This document shows, in pieces, positions 21,610-32,939 of a stretch of DNA of 64,000 bases (positions within the stretch are counted from its first letter, which is position 1; the number at the start of each line of letters is the position of its first letter). Under the pieces are notes generated by a model that saw only the letters and a program-made list of their open reading frames with translations, made no database searches and was not told the DNA's origin. Source of the DNA: Hippopus hippopus (lineage: Eukaryota; Mollusca; Bivalvia; Cardiida; Cardiidae); NCBI GenBank assembly GCA_946811185.2, contig OX328097.1:12036252-12100251 (forward strand), written 5' to 3'. A program made the translations under genes and the position numbers.

Positions 21610-22440
21610 TTGAAAATAATTACCGGTAGATCCAGTAACACAATATTGTTTTCTGTCTATAATTCGTCAGTAGAGCTACACAGCAACTATAAAATCTCCT
21701 GGGCAGGAAGAGTTCATAAATTGCTAGACGAGTATGGTTTTAACGATGTATGGGCGAATCCATTTAATTATGGTGACAAATATTTTGTCCGAATCTTAAG
21801 ACAGAGAGTAATTGATTGTTTTCCCCAAAAGCTACGACCAGTTATTGAAAATAATACTATGTTATGTTGTCTATATTTACACTTAGTTCCTTGATCTGCT
21901 ATATAATAAAACATTTAGAACCTGTCCATCAAAAATCGTCACATAAACTTCGTATAGAATCCGGCAGATAAGGACCAAATAGACTTCTTCGAAATGAACG
22001 ACTGTGTCAGTTTTGTAATGAACCAGAAATAGAAGACGAATTTCATTGTATTCTTGTTTGTCAAGTTTTGAAGATTTAATAGTTAAGTTCATCAAGAAGT
22101 TTTATCGTGAAAGGCCTAGTGTATGTATTTTTAAGTTCGTCAACCTTTTAGATACCAAAAATAAATCAGTTTCGATTAATTTAGGCAAATTCACTTTCCA
22201 TGCAACGCAACAAAGAAATAACTTCCTGAGTTCCTCAACTTAATTGAATTATACAAGCTACTTTTCTTCTCTAAATATATATATCGCACGTGAGCCCATT
22301 TTCCATATAACTTCTTACTTATTGTTTATCTGTATACAGATCCATTGAAATATACGTGATATGATATTTTCCCTATAAGTTAAAAAATGACTATGAACAA
22401 CTAGTATTCGTCATTAAAAAGTTCTATTCTGTTCAGTTCA
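21610..22440 (+). pseudogene. Non-LTR retrotransposon (LINE), 3' part of ORF and 3' end
   Basis: The first frame (21610-21894) includes SWAGRVHKLLDEYGFNDVW and FVRILRQRVIDCF, matching the region after the reverse transcriptase in molluscan LINE proteins. A second frame carries a zinc-knuckle-like CQFCNEPEIEDEFHCILVC (about 21996-22052). Stops and a frame change separate them. The unit ends near AAGTTCTATTCTGTTCAG. The polymerase domain itself is missing, so this is a 5'-truncated dead copy. A sister fragment lies at 26565-27068. Confidence 0.7.
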
Positions 22441-22794
22441 TTACATGTTTGACAAAGCGCTATTTAGAAGAATATATGTAGTAAGAATAACAGAATGCCA
22501 ATAGAAGGCAATAGCAAATAGAAAAAACAAAACAAAGTTTTTGTAATTACAGGCACAGAAGAGAGGGAGATCGAAGTTTCTTGTAACTCTTGACCTGTAT
22601 TATTCTGTAGCACCAAGAAAATGTTTTATGCACCCTTGTATGTAGCCAAGAATGTAGTAAAGGTTAAGCCAAATTTATTCTTAATTTTTTTACTCTTTTT
22701 TTCGCCGTTTTCCCTCCAGCAAAATAGATGTTAGCACCTTAAAGAGACAAGCACAACTTTTTCAATTTTTTAAATGATATAAATCAAGACTAGA

Positions 22795-22872
22795 CTACAT
22801 TTTGCGGACATTGTAGATCAAGATCAGACTGCACAGAACGTGCAGTCTGATCTTTGGTCTACAATGTCGGCA
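22795..22872 (+). repeat. Family B hairpin core with eroded flanks
   Basis: TTTTGCGGACATTGTAGATC and its pairing arm flank the core GATCAGACTGCACAGAACG. The TTAA ends cannot be placed with confidence. Confidence 0.75.
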
Positions 22873-22875
22873 ATT

Positions 22876-25063
22876 TAGTCTTTATTTTCTGGCAAAAGCA
22901 GTTTTGAAATTGAGATGATTTGGACTCTTATCTGATTGAGAAATGTTGAAGCTCGGCCTCCCACCTGGCTACGCGTTTTGTGTCTACGTATGTTTTGTAT
23001 GATGGCAGAGATTTTTCTTTCCTGCTGAATGTTCTCATAACAAACATGTTACGTATATTTGTTAAGTATTCCAAACGCGCATACATGTATAATCCTTGGT
23101 ATAATGTCCCAAAAAATGTAGCCATTAGAGAATACAAGCGTACATTAAAGTTCATAAAGAGCATAATTTATTTTTCAGACAAAAATCTGTCAGGCTTTAT
23201 CTTTGTTCCAAATTTTTTGCAGGTTTCCAGGATGATCATTGATACAATATGTTGAATGAAACTGATTTCGTGCTCCTAATGGAGATTTAGTTTGTACGTA
23301 AGTCCTCTTTCGAGACAGCTCCACCATTTTGGGCCAACACAGAAGGTTATCTATCAGATATACATGGTTAAAATGAAATTCTAAGCATAGAAAAGAAAAA
23401 AAGAAGCAATAAATAAAAAAAGAGATTTGAGTTTTTTTTAAAACAGGCCAATGAAATTCGTTTATTATGTCATGGACACTAAGAAATAGACAAGAACACA
23501 GCTGAAAGTTCGGTTACGTCGTGCCTGAACATTTTTTTCACTCGAGCAATAAACATGGTGACCCGCTCCGATCTTCAAAATACCATTACAGCTTTGGTCA
23601 TAGTGATTAAACATAAAAAAGAACTTTGATTGTACTCACAAAGTTATCGTCTCAGACATTAACGAATATCTTGTAGGACGCGCGTTTTAAATAAATTAAC
23701 GGTGGTGGTTAACAACATTTTTTTGTCGATTTATTTATTACCATAAATTGGTACAACTGAATAGCTTCAAAGGAGCGGTTATCATTGACTCCCTTTATAA
23801 GATATGCAAATTGGTGTGAAATTCGTGTTTTATTGGAACGTAACGCCTTTAAACATTTATGTAATAAGCGGTATCATATAAAATCTTGTTTGATTATCTA
23901 GCAAAGTGTTTCAAATAGATCTGATAGTACATTAAATGTTTGATCGTGGATAGGGATTGCAAGGAGATGGTTTTCGTATAGAACATCATTTTTTTAATAA
24001 ACAGGTCGCAATATTAATCATAACTTTTTTTATGAAGACCATGTACCAATTATATACATATTTCAAATAACAACACATCCCTGACGCAATAAACTGACTC
24101 CAATTGGCCAAATTTAAGATCCAAATAACTTGAATCTCTTTCTCTTTGTTCTTTGTTCGTTTTTCTGAACTTTTCCTGTTTTATCTTTCTGCTCTCAAGA
24201 TTCGATTTCTTCGATGCGAACTCGTCATCTCGCACTTTCTAAATTATAATTCTACAAAGGATATTTAAGACACAGAAGGTAAATATTATTTCCCGTTATT
24301 TATTCTCTTCGCACCACCAGAATTGATGGAGAAATGAAGAAAGCATTTACAGTATCATTTTTAGTGCATAATTAAAAATGGCTGAATCAACAGATCAATA
24401 AGTACATGTCTTCTTGTAAAAGTATTTGTAAACCTGATTAAAGAGAAAAAAGAAAAAAGACAAGATGTAAGAAAACTGATTACTTTTCTCTTTCATGTTG
24501 GGACAGATCTAATGTCAATTTTACTTTCTTGTATAATAATTTCTATAAACAGTTAATCCAAAGGCAAACCATCAAGGCATGGAACGGTTGTCAAGTCTAG
24601 GATGGGGAAATTTCTGACAAAACTCCTATTTCTTACCGGACTTAAATATTTAAAGGCCACTTAAACAGAAGATTTTAACAGTTAAAAAGATAACAAAGTT
24701 ATAGTAGTTGTGCTTTCCATCGTTTTATATTAGCATTTTGATTTATATGACCTCACAATTTGAGTATCCCGAAAAAGTTTGAGCAATATTTAAAAGCTGC
24801 ACGCTCTCAAAATTTGTTGCATTTGACAAATAATGATTTTTAAAAGCAACAACGAAAACAGCAATACCAAGACGGTTTTTACCATTTTTTATGTCACTGC
24901 ATTGATGACCATATATAATTTCTTCACTTTTCGTGGAGTAGACCTCATTCTTTCAAGAAGTTATGAGTTGAGAAAATCTTTCTGACACATACACTACACA
25001 CGGTTATCTGTTGTCATTTTCCAACCTTACTCGTTTGACAAATTTATTTATTTTTCTTTTTTA

Positions 25064-25069
<6 letters not shown>
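22876..25069. other. AT-rich stretch without recognisable gene or repeat family
   Basis: This is the longest part of the window with no A-D element. Short open frames (e.g. 22980-23255) resemble nothing I know and overlap frames on the other strand. Confidence 0.5.

Positions 25070-25101
<32 letters not shown>
25070..25101. repeat. (TC)n microsatellite
   Basis: About 16 uninterrupted CT units. Confidence 0.95.
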
Positions 25102-25104
<3 letters not shown>

Positions 25105-25279
25105 GGTGTTTGGTAGGGTTTATGTGTAAATACGGTGTTTGATGGCTATGCTAAAAATAAGATGTAGACGTCTTAGCATGTTACCTTCAATAAAGTTTTA
25201 GCAAAATCTTCATTTTGTCATTTTTTTCCATTCATTATTTACATGTAAGTGATAATAATTTATCGCTCTCGCCGTTATC

Positions 25280-25365
25280 GTCATCATCACCACCACTATT
25301 ATTATCATTATCATCATAAGTAGTAATAATGATAGTAGTAGTGGTGGTAGTAGTAGTAGTATTTG
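25280..25365. repeat. Trinucleotide-rich tract (TCA/TTA then TAG)
   Basis: Imperfect ATC/ACC units change to TAG/GTG units on the same strand, giving a partly self-complementary tract. Confidence 0.7.
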
Positions 25366-25622
25366 AAAAGATGTTTATAAAAGAAAATATGAAGACAAAA
25401 ATTACTGTGTACGTTCGTTTATTGCTTCTAATTAAAAAAATGTTTTTTTAAACAAGCATGTCATTCAGTTTGGCATACCAGTATGCAGTTTATACTCATT
25501 TAAACGTTTTGCATCCAAAACGCATAAACATTAAGAGTCGCACTTTCGCGTACTGGGGTCGTAATCATTTCGTTAGTCATTACATTTCTGTTTCAGTATC
25601 TGAATATAATTTTACAGTTTTT

Positions 25623-26175
25623 GTCGCATTGTTTTCAAAAGTTTTAAACTGTAAGAACACAGAAAGATGTATTCTCATAGCTATAGGTTTGTAAGTGCAT
25701 GTGATTATTTATTGTGCTTCTTTGTTAACCTTAGTATGGAATGGTAGCATTTGTCATAATGTTTTCAGAAGTGTTAAAATGCAAGAACAAAAATGTCGTA
25801 TCCTCACAGTAATGGAATCATTAATATATCAAAATATACATGTGTATACATGTATTATAATTGTATGTAATGTCATCTAGTACCACAATATTTTCAAAAG
25901 TTGTAAATTGCAATTCCAAGAAACAGCTGTGTTCATTTAGTAATTGGTCTATCAATAAATAAAGGTATGAGTTGCTATGCGTTTAGGTTGGCCTTTGGAT
26001 GCAATGCACAACCTTTTCAAAACTTGTCAAAAGATTTAAGACCATTTTATTGTTTTATATTCATGAAAAATGGCAGCGAATACAATTCATTATACAATAT
26101 TGTAAATAACTTAGTCCTTTATTTTGTTTTTATATATATTCAAATATTGTCATTTTATTGCATCCTTTTCAAAAT
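25623..26175 (+). repeat. Degenerate tandem repeat, about 130-bp period
   Basis: A motif TTTTCAAAAG plus its flanks recurs at 25632, 25762, 25891 and 26014 (spacings 130, 129, 123), with a weaker one at 26166. About 60 bp of each unit can be aligned by eye; the rest has diverged. It leads into a LINE-type tail at 26225. Confidence 0.45.
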
Positions 26176-26224
26176 TTAGTTCAATTGACCTATTCTAATT
26201 TTTTAGCTTATTTGCTTAGGTTTC

Positions 26225-26256
26225 CAATAAACTTTCTGCTCTATTCTGTTCTGTTC
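26225..26256 (+). repeat. LINE-type 3' tail
   Basis: CCAATAAACTTTCTGC followed by CTATTCTGTTCTG. Together with the periodic block upstream it could be the 3' untranslated part of a LINE. Confidence 0.45.
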
Positions 26257-26564
26257 ACATTCACTAATGTTATCTTATAAACTTAGAGATTGTTTTAGGG
26301 CACCAGAATTGTTTTCTTTAGGCGTTATTGTGTTAGTGTTTGTATTACTTTTATGTTATCATCACTTAATGACAAAAAGAAAAAAAGGAATTTCTTCCTT
26401 TTCAAAGACAAATTTCAGTGTTTGAACAATATCAATAAATGCTTATAACATGGCAAGTTTAAAATCTGTTATCTGTTAAAAAGTTTCATAAGTCGTAACT
26501 CGGAAATCGTTTTGCACACATGTAATTTTCCACTTTTGCAAACCAATATTAACTGTTGGTACAG

Positions 26565-27068
26565 CATTGAGCCGGCATATATGGACCAAATACATTTCCC
26601 CGAAGTGAAAGACAGTGTCGGTTTTGTGATAACCAGAAATAGAAGACAAATTTCGTTTTATTCTTGTTTGTAAAATTTTTGAAGATTTAAGTTCATCAAG
26701 AAGTTTTACCTAGGCCAAAAGGCCTAGTATATGTATCTTTAAGTTCATCAACCTGTTAAATACCACGAACAAACCAGGTTTGATAAATTTAGTCCAATTT
26801 ATTGTCTATGCAACGAAAAAAAGAGAGAAAAAATTCTGAGCTCTGCAACTTAATTAACTTAAACAAGCTACTTTTTTTCTCTTTGCATTTAACTCATGTG
26901 CGCCCATTCTCAATCGTCATAATTGTTGTTTATCTACAACCATTATTTATCTGTTATAATTTGCTATATTTCTATTGAAAAATTGCCTGACTCAGTGTTT
27001 TTCCAATTTGTTTAGAAAGACTTTGTACATTTGATATACATCAATGAAATGTGTTTCTACTCTGTTCA
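26565..27068 (+). pseudogene. LINE 3' remnant, second copy
   Basis: Aligns with 21955-22440: GCCGGCATATATGGACCAAA, the CAGAAATAGAAGACAAATTTC zinc-knuckle segment, AAGGCCTAGTATATGTAT and a closing CTACTCTGTTCATG. The frame is destroyed by many changes, so this copy is older than the one at 21610. Confidence 0.65.
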
Positions 27069-27261
27069 TGTTTAGTCTGATCTTTGGTTGACACTGTCAG
27101 ATATTTTATGGGATGTTCTGACAAAAAAAAAAAAGAACCTAAAATTTTAATATGCGGATCATCTTCAGCGATTTGCATTGGCAATAGTTTTAAATTTGAA
27201 TTTTCTTAATGTCTACAAAATAATTTTGTTTACCTGTACTTTCTGCATTTAGAACAATAAA

Positions 27262-27489
27262 GCTACCCTTACCAAATGACAAAATTTTAGACTCGTCCAA
27301 ATTTATAACATTTGCAGACGACAAAATAAAGGTGACTCAAAAATTGAAAACTGTTTTTGAAAAGGTAGAAAACTTTTTTGGAAGAGGAGAAAATGTTGAT
27401 ACCAGCATTTTTTCCTTTTCCCAAAATATTTTCAAAATGCTTTCTTTGTTAGGGCCGTTTAAACTCTGGATTGTATGTTAAAGGCTTAA
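27262..27489 (-). repeat. Family A element, full length, diverged
   Basis: TTACCAAATGACAAAATTTTAG to GTATGTTAAAGGCTTAA. The palindrome centre has lost bases (ATGTTGATACCAGC). Confidence 0.75.
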
Positions 27490-27825
27490 AATGACGCCGT
27501 AATGTTAAAGTTATTACTTTTAATAATATTAATGTCGAATCGTGGCTTTCAAATCATATTAAGTCAATAAATTCAATCTTCGTGTTGATATTTCCTCTTC
27601 CGATTTAATTAAAACAACGAAATATTTCTGAAAAGAAAACTCGATAAATCAACTACAATCACAATAAGAAATCTTAACTGATAACTTGTCTTTGCATATT
27701 TACAATATCTGAAGTCAATCTGAAATCAATAAATGTCATCTTGAAATTTATCTACGTGAACGCTAAATTGGGCGCAACAGATTTTCTCAAGAAATAAAAT
27801 TGAAAATACAGTGAAATATACATTG

Positions 27826-28000
27826 TTAACTCTTTACCTGACGACAAACTTTAACAGATGGGAAATTAAATTTGGGTAAAATAATAGGATTTTTGCATGT
27901 AAGGTTAGAAAACATTGTTGGAAAAGGAGAAAATACTAGATATCAGCATTTTCTCCCTTTGCAAAAATGTTCAGAGAAGATTTTTTTCAAAAGGGTAAAA
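27826..28000 (-). repeat. Family A element, right end missing
   Basis: TTAACTCTTTACCTGACGAC at the left. Palindrome AAAATACTAGATATCAGCATTTT. The expected CAGGGTCGTTAAAAC end is replaced by TTTTTTTCAAAAGGG. Confidence 0.65.
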
Positions 28001-28317
28001 CATTAAATAGTAAGAGTATATCTGTAAATTCTAATTAGTGATTGTCGGGTATAAGATAAAAACCATGCTTTTTTAAATATTATGGTAAACTTGAATTTTC
28101 AGTTAGTAACGTTACAAACAAGCTATTAGAAAAAACAGTCAGGTACTTCAGACCGACGCTCATTTCACGGAAAAATTCAGTCAGTCACCAAAAGAAATTC
28201 ATCTGTCGAAGATTTTTTTTTTTTACGATTCCTTTAAATGTAAATTTCTTGCTACCGACAGGGTTTTGAAAATGTTGTGTCAAAAGGAGAAACTACTCAA
28301 AATATCTTACAAAGAAT

Positions 28318-28385
28318 AGGATAGTGCAGATCAGAAATGAGACTGAAACTTCTGTGCAGCCTGATGTTGATCTGCAACATCAGCA
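28318..28385 (+). repeat. Family B core, strongly diverged
   Basis: GGATAGTGCAGATCAG..GAGACTG..TGTGCAGCCTGATG..TTGATCTGC retains the layout of the hairpin but little pairing. Confidence 0.5.
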
Positions 28386-28879
28386 AAAAGAAAACACAAA
28401 ATTGTAAATTGTGCTAATAATTAGAAAGAAGAAGGAAAAGAAACCTCTGAAAATTAGATTACATGTGTATTGAAATCAGTCGAATTGGCATTCTATCATT
28501 CGAATTAGCATTATTTCGAATATACACATATTGGGAAAGTTAAAGTATTGGTTGATACGAGCTCGCTTTCAGGAGAAGGATCCGATGGCCTGAGACCGAC
28601 ACTTTTTTATACCAGAAAGTTCAATAACTGACAGAAAGAGCAATGTATATACTTTACGCGATAGCGGATGGGGTGACAAGTATATCACACTAAAAAACAG
28701 ACTGAGGAATGTAATCTATTTATCCCGGCGGCTTTTTACGTCAGTTACAAATAGAAACTATGTTAACATTATATAGAGATATTAAAATAATAAATTTTGT
28801 TCATACGGGCCTTGACAGTACGTTCTTATCTGTATTCTCTACATTGTTTTGATTATCATGGCATCAAATTTGGATAAAT

Positions 28880-28883
<4 letters not shown>

Positions 28884-28925
<42 letters not shown>
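28884..28925. repeat. (TC)n microsatellite
   Basis: About 20 uninterrupted CT units. Confidence 0.95.
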
Positions 28926-28926
<1 letters not shown>

Positions 28927-28961
28927 CGTCTTGTCCATTAAAAGATCGATTGATTTTAACG

Positions 28962-29080
28962 CCTTTTTAACATCTGAGGTCATTTCATGGCGGTCAGAGC
29001 ACCTACCTATGTGTTTCCTGGCTTTCTCACACCAGTACTTTCTTTCCAAGTCACTGACTACTTTCACATGTCAATCAAAA
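28962..29080 (-). mobile_element. SINE family E, truncated
   Basis: Minus-strand tail and middle only (complements of TTTAACGCC, GCCTGGCTTTCTC and CCAAGTCACTGAC); the tRNA-like head is lost. Confidence 0.55.
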
Positions 29081-29202
29081 GAATTGCATAGAAAAATAAC
29101 AAAAAGAATAATGAATTTGGCATTTCGACCAAACCATATTCGTTTTTAGTTGCATATTTCTTATTTTACATGGAATACATTTAGTTCTTTAAACTTAAAC
29201 CG

Positions 29203-29253
29203 GTTGTTGTTGTTGTTGTTGTCGTCGTCGTCCCCGTCCCCGTCGTCGTCGTT
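29203..29253. repeat. Trinucleotide tract (GTT)n(GTC)n
   Basis: GTT units pass into GTC units, with a CCCCGTCCCCG interruption. Confidence 0.9.
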
Positions 29254-29930
29254 TTTGTTAATATCATCGTTTATTTAAAAAAAAGCAAAGAACTGTAAAC
29301 AATAAAAGTACTTTATGTCGATCAACTTGCAGAGAAAACAAGGTACAAACTTTTGGCATAGTCTTATGATACCGTGCATTTTAAGATGACTATGAAGATT
29401 TTCCTTACAAACATCATCATCATCATCTAAAAGCCGTTCTTCAAGTGGGAAAAAAATCTGAAAACAACATATTTTTCAGTTTATGATTTATCTAATTGCA
29501 AAGGCATATCATGTTTTATCATCTTGCATGTACCAATTATGTTTTTTTTATTCTTATGTCTATGCATGCAGGCAGACCTTACCCCTCCCTCCTTTCCCCT
29601 AAACCCCCCCCCCCACAAAAAAAAAAAGATAACCAAGCAACAAGAAGAAAAAGAAAAGAACTACATGTGTATAAGAACGCGAATATTACTTCACGATAAT
29701 CTGTTTAAAGTACCCGAAATCAGACCTTAACACAGGTAAATATGCAAGAACTTTCACACGTGGCCAGTGCGATAAGTTGGAAAACAAAAAACTACCTTGA
29801 ATATCACATATTTATTCAAATAGTAAAAAAAGTCTTTTTAAAAAAAAGCAAGTGTGAATGTACACATATAATTCATATTGGATAACAAAATTTCACGTCT
29901 TTTAATGTTGGACATTAACATAAAATTTTA

Positions 29931-30003
29931 TTTATTCATTTATTTATTTATTTATTTATTCGTTCATTCATTCATTCATTCATTCATTCATTCTTTCATC
30001 CAT
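29931..30003. repeat. Tetranucleotide tract (TTTA)n(TTCA)n
   Basis: About eight TTTA units then about nine TTCA units. It creates a spurious repetitive open frame. Confidence 0.95.
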
Positions 30004-30104
30004 TGGTGTATTTACTACCTATCTGCTTATATCAATTTTGCATGCATATCAAAGAGCATGGCTCATATAGATAAAACGACTAACAGTGTTATACTGAATA
30101 TACA

Positions 30105-30373
30105 TATGGCTTGCAACACGCGAAAAAGAGCATTCGGACATTTGCGTAAAGTGTCGTCTCGGATCAGCCTGCGCAGTCCGCGCAGGCTAATCCGAGACGG
30201 CACTTTACGTCTACATTAGTTTTTGTTTTTTCAGTAGACTTGCGCAAAACAGAAAATTACATAAAAACGGAAAGTGTCGTATCGGATTAGTCTGCGCAGA
30301 CTGTGCAAGCTAATCCGTAGACGACACTTTGCGTAAATGTCCGAATGCCTCTTTTCACGTGTTGCAAGCCATA
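30105..30373. repeat. Family D element, full length
   Basis: ATGGCTTGCAACACGCG to CGTGTTGCAAGCCAT. The first hairpin uses GCGCAGTCCGCGC; the second, GCGCAGACTGTGC, is diverged, so the two hairpins have evolved apart. Confidence 0.85.
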
Positions 30374-30639
30374 GACTATATGAAAAGTTTGAGGCAAGCG
30401 AACTATATTTTACATTTTCTTTTTTTTTTTTATGAAATTTATTTTCTTTTGTAAGTCAGTTGCAGATTGTGATGAGTTAGATTTTTCTTGTTGCAGTTGG
30501 CACATCGGCAATACATGATAACTGAAATCCCTGTGAAGAATGGTAAAATTGCCAGAAACAGTCTTATTTAATTTCGTTATTTTTTTTTTTTACTATCTTA
30601 GTTAAAATAATGAATCAGACTAAACATCTGATCTTCTGC

Positions 30640-30760
30640 GCAGGACTTTTAACGCCTCAGCGGACATGTAGACCAAGATCAGACTACACAGAATTCGAAT
30701 CTGTGACCGCTAGATTACGAACCCCGTATGTTACCAACTGAGGTACTGTTCTTGGCAAAT
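30640..30760. repeat. Family B half core joined to a tRNA-like fragment
   Basis: CAGCGGACATGTAGACCAAG with GATCAGACTACACAGAA is the left arm of the B core; the right arm is replaced by TTCGAATCTGTGACCGCTAG, which on the minus strand looks like a tRNA-derived B box region (GATTCGAAT) preceding GTTGGTAAC. A breakpoint lies at about 30698. Confidence 0.4.
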
Positions 30761-30778
30761 CTGTTTTGTGCCAAAGTC

Positions 30779-31080
30779 GCCGAGCCCCCGTAGCTCAGTC
30801 GGTAGCGTGCAGGACTTGAGAACAGGGGGTCGTAGGTTCGATCCCTGGCTCGGCCAATTTCTTTCGAGGATTGATGATAGTCATTGCGACAGGATTCATT
30901 CCTCTCCTACCGCTGACCATTGTCTCGGCGATGGTTATGTGGGAAAGCAGCCAGTGGCTTTGAAAAAAAATATTTTGCGGAGTACTGGTAAAAGAGACTC
31001 CAGGAAAGCATGGATAGGTGCACTGGCCGCCGCGATATGACTGAAATAATGTTGAAAAAGGTTAAACACCAAACAAACAA
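30779..31080 (+). mobile_element. SINE family E, full length (reference copy)
   Basis: The tRNA-like head has A box TAGCTCAGTCGGTAGCG (30791-30807) and B box GGTTCGATCCC (30835-30845), both typical of RNA polymerase III promoters. The body contains GATTGATGATAGTCATTGC, and the tail GACTGAAATAATGTTGAAA leads to AAACACCAAACAAACAA. Length about 300 bp. The layout fits the mollusc-wide SINEs with a conserved 3' region. Confidence 0.88.
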
Positions 31081-31499
31081 TCCATTGTGCCAAAGTCCCA
31101 ATCCCGGGTAAGTGCAAGAACTCGCTTGTAATATTTCGTGGTTAATAATATGATTGAACTGACGGCAGCCATTCGAAATATCCTATGTAACTACAAACGC
31201 ATAAAACATACACTCCGTTCCCCCAAATTCACCGCCCCCATCTACCTTATGAGAAATATTATAAAGAACACTTGATATAATAAGTATTTTGATAGCCCAA
31301 TGCCGATGGGGGTCTGGGGGAAAGACGGTATTGTTTGAACTGAGACAAGCAAGCCCGTTGCAGACAATATGTGGCTTTAAAACCGAGGCCTCACGCGACT
31401 GAAGCATCATTGGGCACGCAACAAGCGCTAATAAACTCTGTATTATCATATTTATTGGCTTTTTTATCCGAAAGACGGGCTTGTAAGTTACAAGTATAA
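31078..31499. other. Stretch without recognisable gene
   Basis: No recognised repeat. A 117-codon minus-strand frame (31183-31536) runs into the family D end, so it is not a credible gene. Confidence 0.5.
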
Positions 31500-31764
31500 T
31501 ATGGCCTGCAACACGCGAAAAGGGGCATTCGGACATTTGCGTAAAGTGTCGTCTCGGATCAGCCTGCGCAGTCCGCGCAGGCTAATCCGAGACGGCACTT
31601 TACGACTACAATAGATTTTGTCCTACAGTAGACTTGCAAAAAACAGAAAATTACATAAAAACGGAGTGTCGTTTCGGATTAGTCTTCGCGGACTGCGCAG
31701 GCTGATCCGAAACGACACTTTACGCAAATGTCCGAATGTCCCTTTTTGCGTGTTGCAGGCCGTA
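31500..31764. repeat. Family D element, full length
   Basis: Near-perfect ends ATGGCCTGCAACACGCG / TGTTGCAGGCCGTAT. The two hairpins are at 31541-31603 and 31663-31725. The spacer CTACAGTAGACTTGC is shared with 30105 and, inverted, with 50411. Confidence 0.9.
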
Positions 31765-31841
31765 TCAGGACACCAGGAAATGGTGCTTTCGCATACTTTA
31801 GTTCTAAAAGGTAGAAGGTAGAGAGAGCTTGTATAGGCTAA

Positions 31842-32054
31842 TTAAGCGTAATCCTGCTAAGCAAGTGAAATGAAATTTTTTAGCTGGTAGTGCAAACCCA
31901 AATTTTGCTGTTTCAAAGGTATTTGAGGGAGGAGAGAGTATGTCCTTATCGGACAGTGTAGATCAAGATCAGACTGCACGATCTGTGCAGTCTGATCTTG
32001 ACCTACACTGTTCGCAAAAGGTCAGTGAGTCGCGCTTAGCAGCCTAAGGGTTAA
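31842..32054 (-). repeat. Family B foldback element, full length with TTAA flanks
   Basis: TTAAGCGTAATCCTGCTAAG to AGCAGCCTAAGGGTTAA (TTAA 31842-31845 and 32051-32054). The core hairpin is GATCAGACTGCACGATCTG. Confidence 0.9.
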
Positions 32055-32079
32055 AATCAAAGTTACTTTTGTCTTTTAT

Positions 32080-32449
32080 TTAAGGTAGTGGACCCGTAAT
32101 GGAAAACAGCTATTTCCACTATAATATTTTCCTACAAAATTTGCTATGATTAAAAATGAGTACTATTCTATTACTTTAACCGTGCTACTTTTTCCTTTTT
32201 TTCCTTCTTAGAATTATCATTTATAAATCTAAAACCACTATATTCTCATTACAAAGGGAGATAATAATTACCTCCCTTTTCTGGAAACTAACAAAAGTAT
32301 CAACAAATAATTTCAAGATAGACATCAAAGGAATTTCTGGTCGGATAAAAATGTGAAAAAGTATTATATCAGTATAAATCCTTGTTTATCAACTATCAAG
32401 AAATTTTATTCCATGTTGCACTATAAGCGTTAGGGGTCTACTACCTTAA
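32080..32449. mobile_element. TTAA-flanked inverted-repeat element (about 370 bp)
   Basis: TTAA at 32080-32083 and 32446-32449 flank inverted ends GGTAGTGGACCCGTAA / TTAGGGGTCTACTACC (about 14 of 16). The interior is AT-rich without a frame and unlike A or B. Another TTAA-targeting family, seen once here. Confidence 0.65.
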
Positions 32450-32522
32450 CAAACTCCCTTGCAGAAGCTTTCTTTCTATAAACAAATGAATGCTTTTAGA
32501 GAAAAAAGGGAGGATATAGAAC

Positions 32523-32900
32523 TTGAAAACAAAGAAAGTATCGCCATTTTCCAAATTGAAAGCATTAACCGGTGACAAATTTGATGACATAGTTGTCCTT
32601 GAAAGTGTAGACTATTGTTGGAAAAAGAAAATATGCTGGCTACCAGGTCCGCATTCACTAGTCATTCTTAAGAAAATTCTCAGTCTTACTCTCCAGAATT
32701 TTCAAATAATGAAAGTAAAGCAACTTCTGATTGGCTAAACCAAATGGTTTAGCCGATCAGAAGTTGTGTTACTTTCAATTTTCAAAAATCCTGGATAACA
32801 AGAGAAAGAATGTTCTTAAGAATGGTTGGTGAATACGAATCCAGCACTTTTCTTTTCCTTTTCTCACGATTTTCACCAAATCCTTTCATCCTCAGGGTAA
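32523..32900 (-). repeat. Family A element split by a family G element
   Basis: The left part ends at the palindrome centre (GCTGGCTACCAG). The right part resumes at CACTTTTCTTTTCC and ends CATCCTCAGGG. Excising the G copy restores the usual order ACCAGC.TTTTCT. Confidence 0.75.
32647..32841. mobile_element. Family G foldback element nested in A
   Basis: GTCCGCATTCACTAG at the left and GGTGAATACGAATC at the right, flanked by CAG on both sides (32644-32646, 32842-32844), a probable 3-bp target duplication. The loop is GGCTAAACCAAATGG with its partner. Confidence 0.85.
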
Positions 32901-32939
32901 GAAAAAAATCCTAAATCGTTCGATACGTATATATATGTG

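Noticed and set aside
29878..30219. Open frame of 113 codons, plus strand
   Set aside because: Most of it translates the TTTA/TTCA microsatellite and the end of a family D element.
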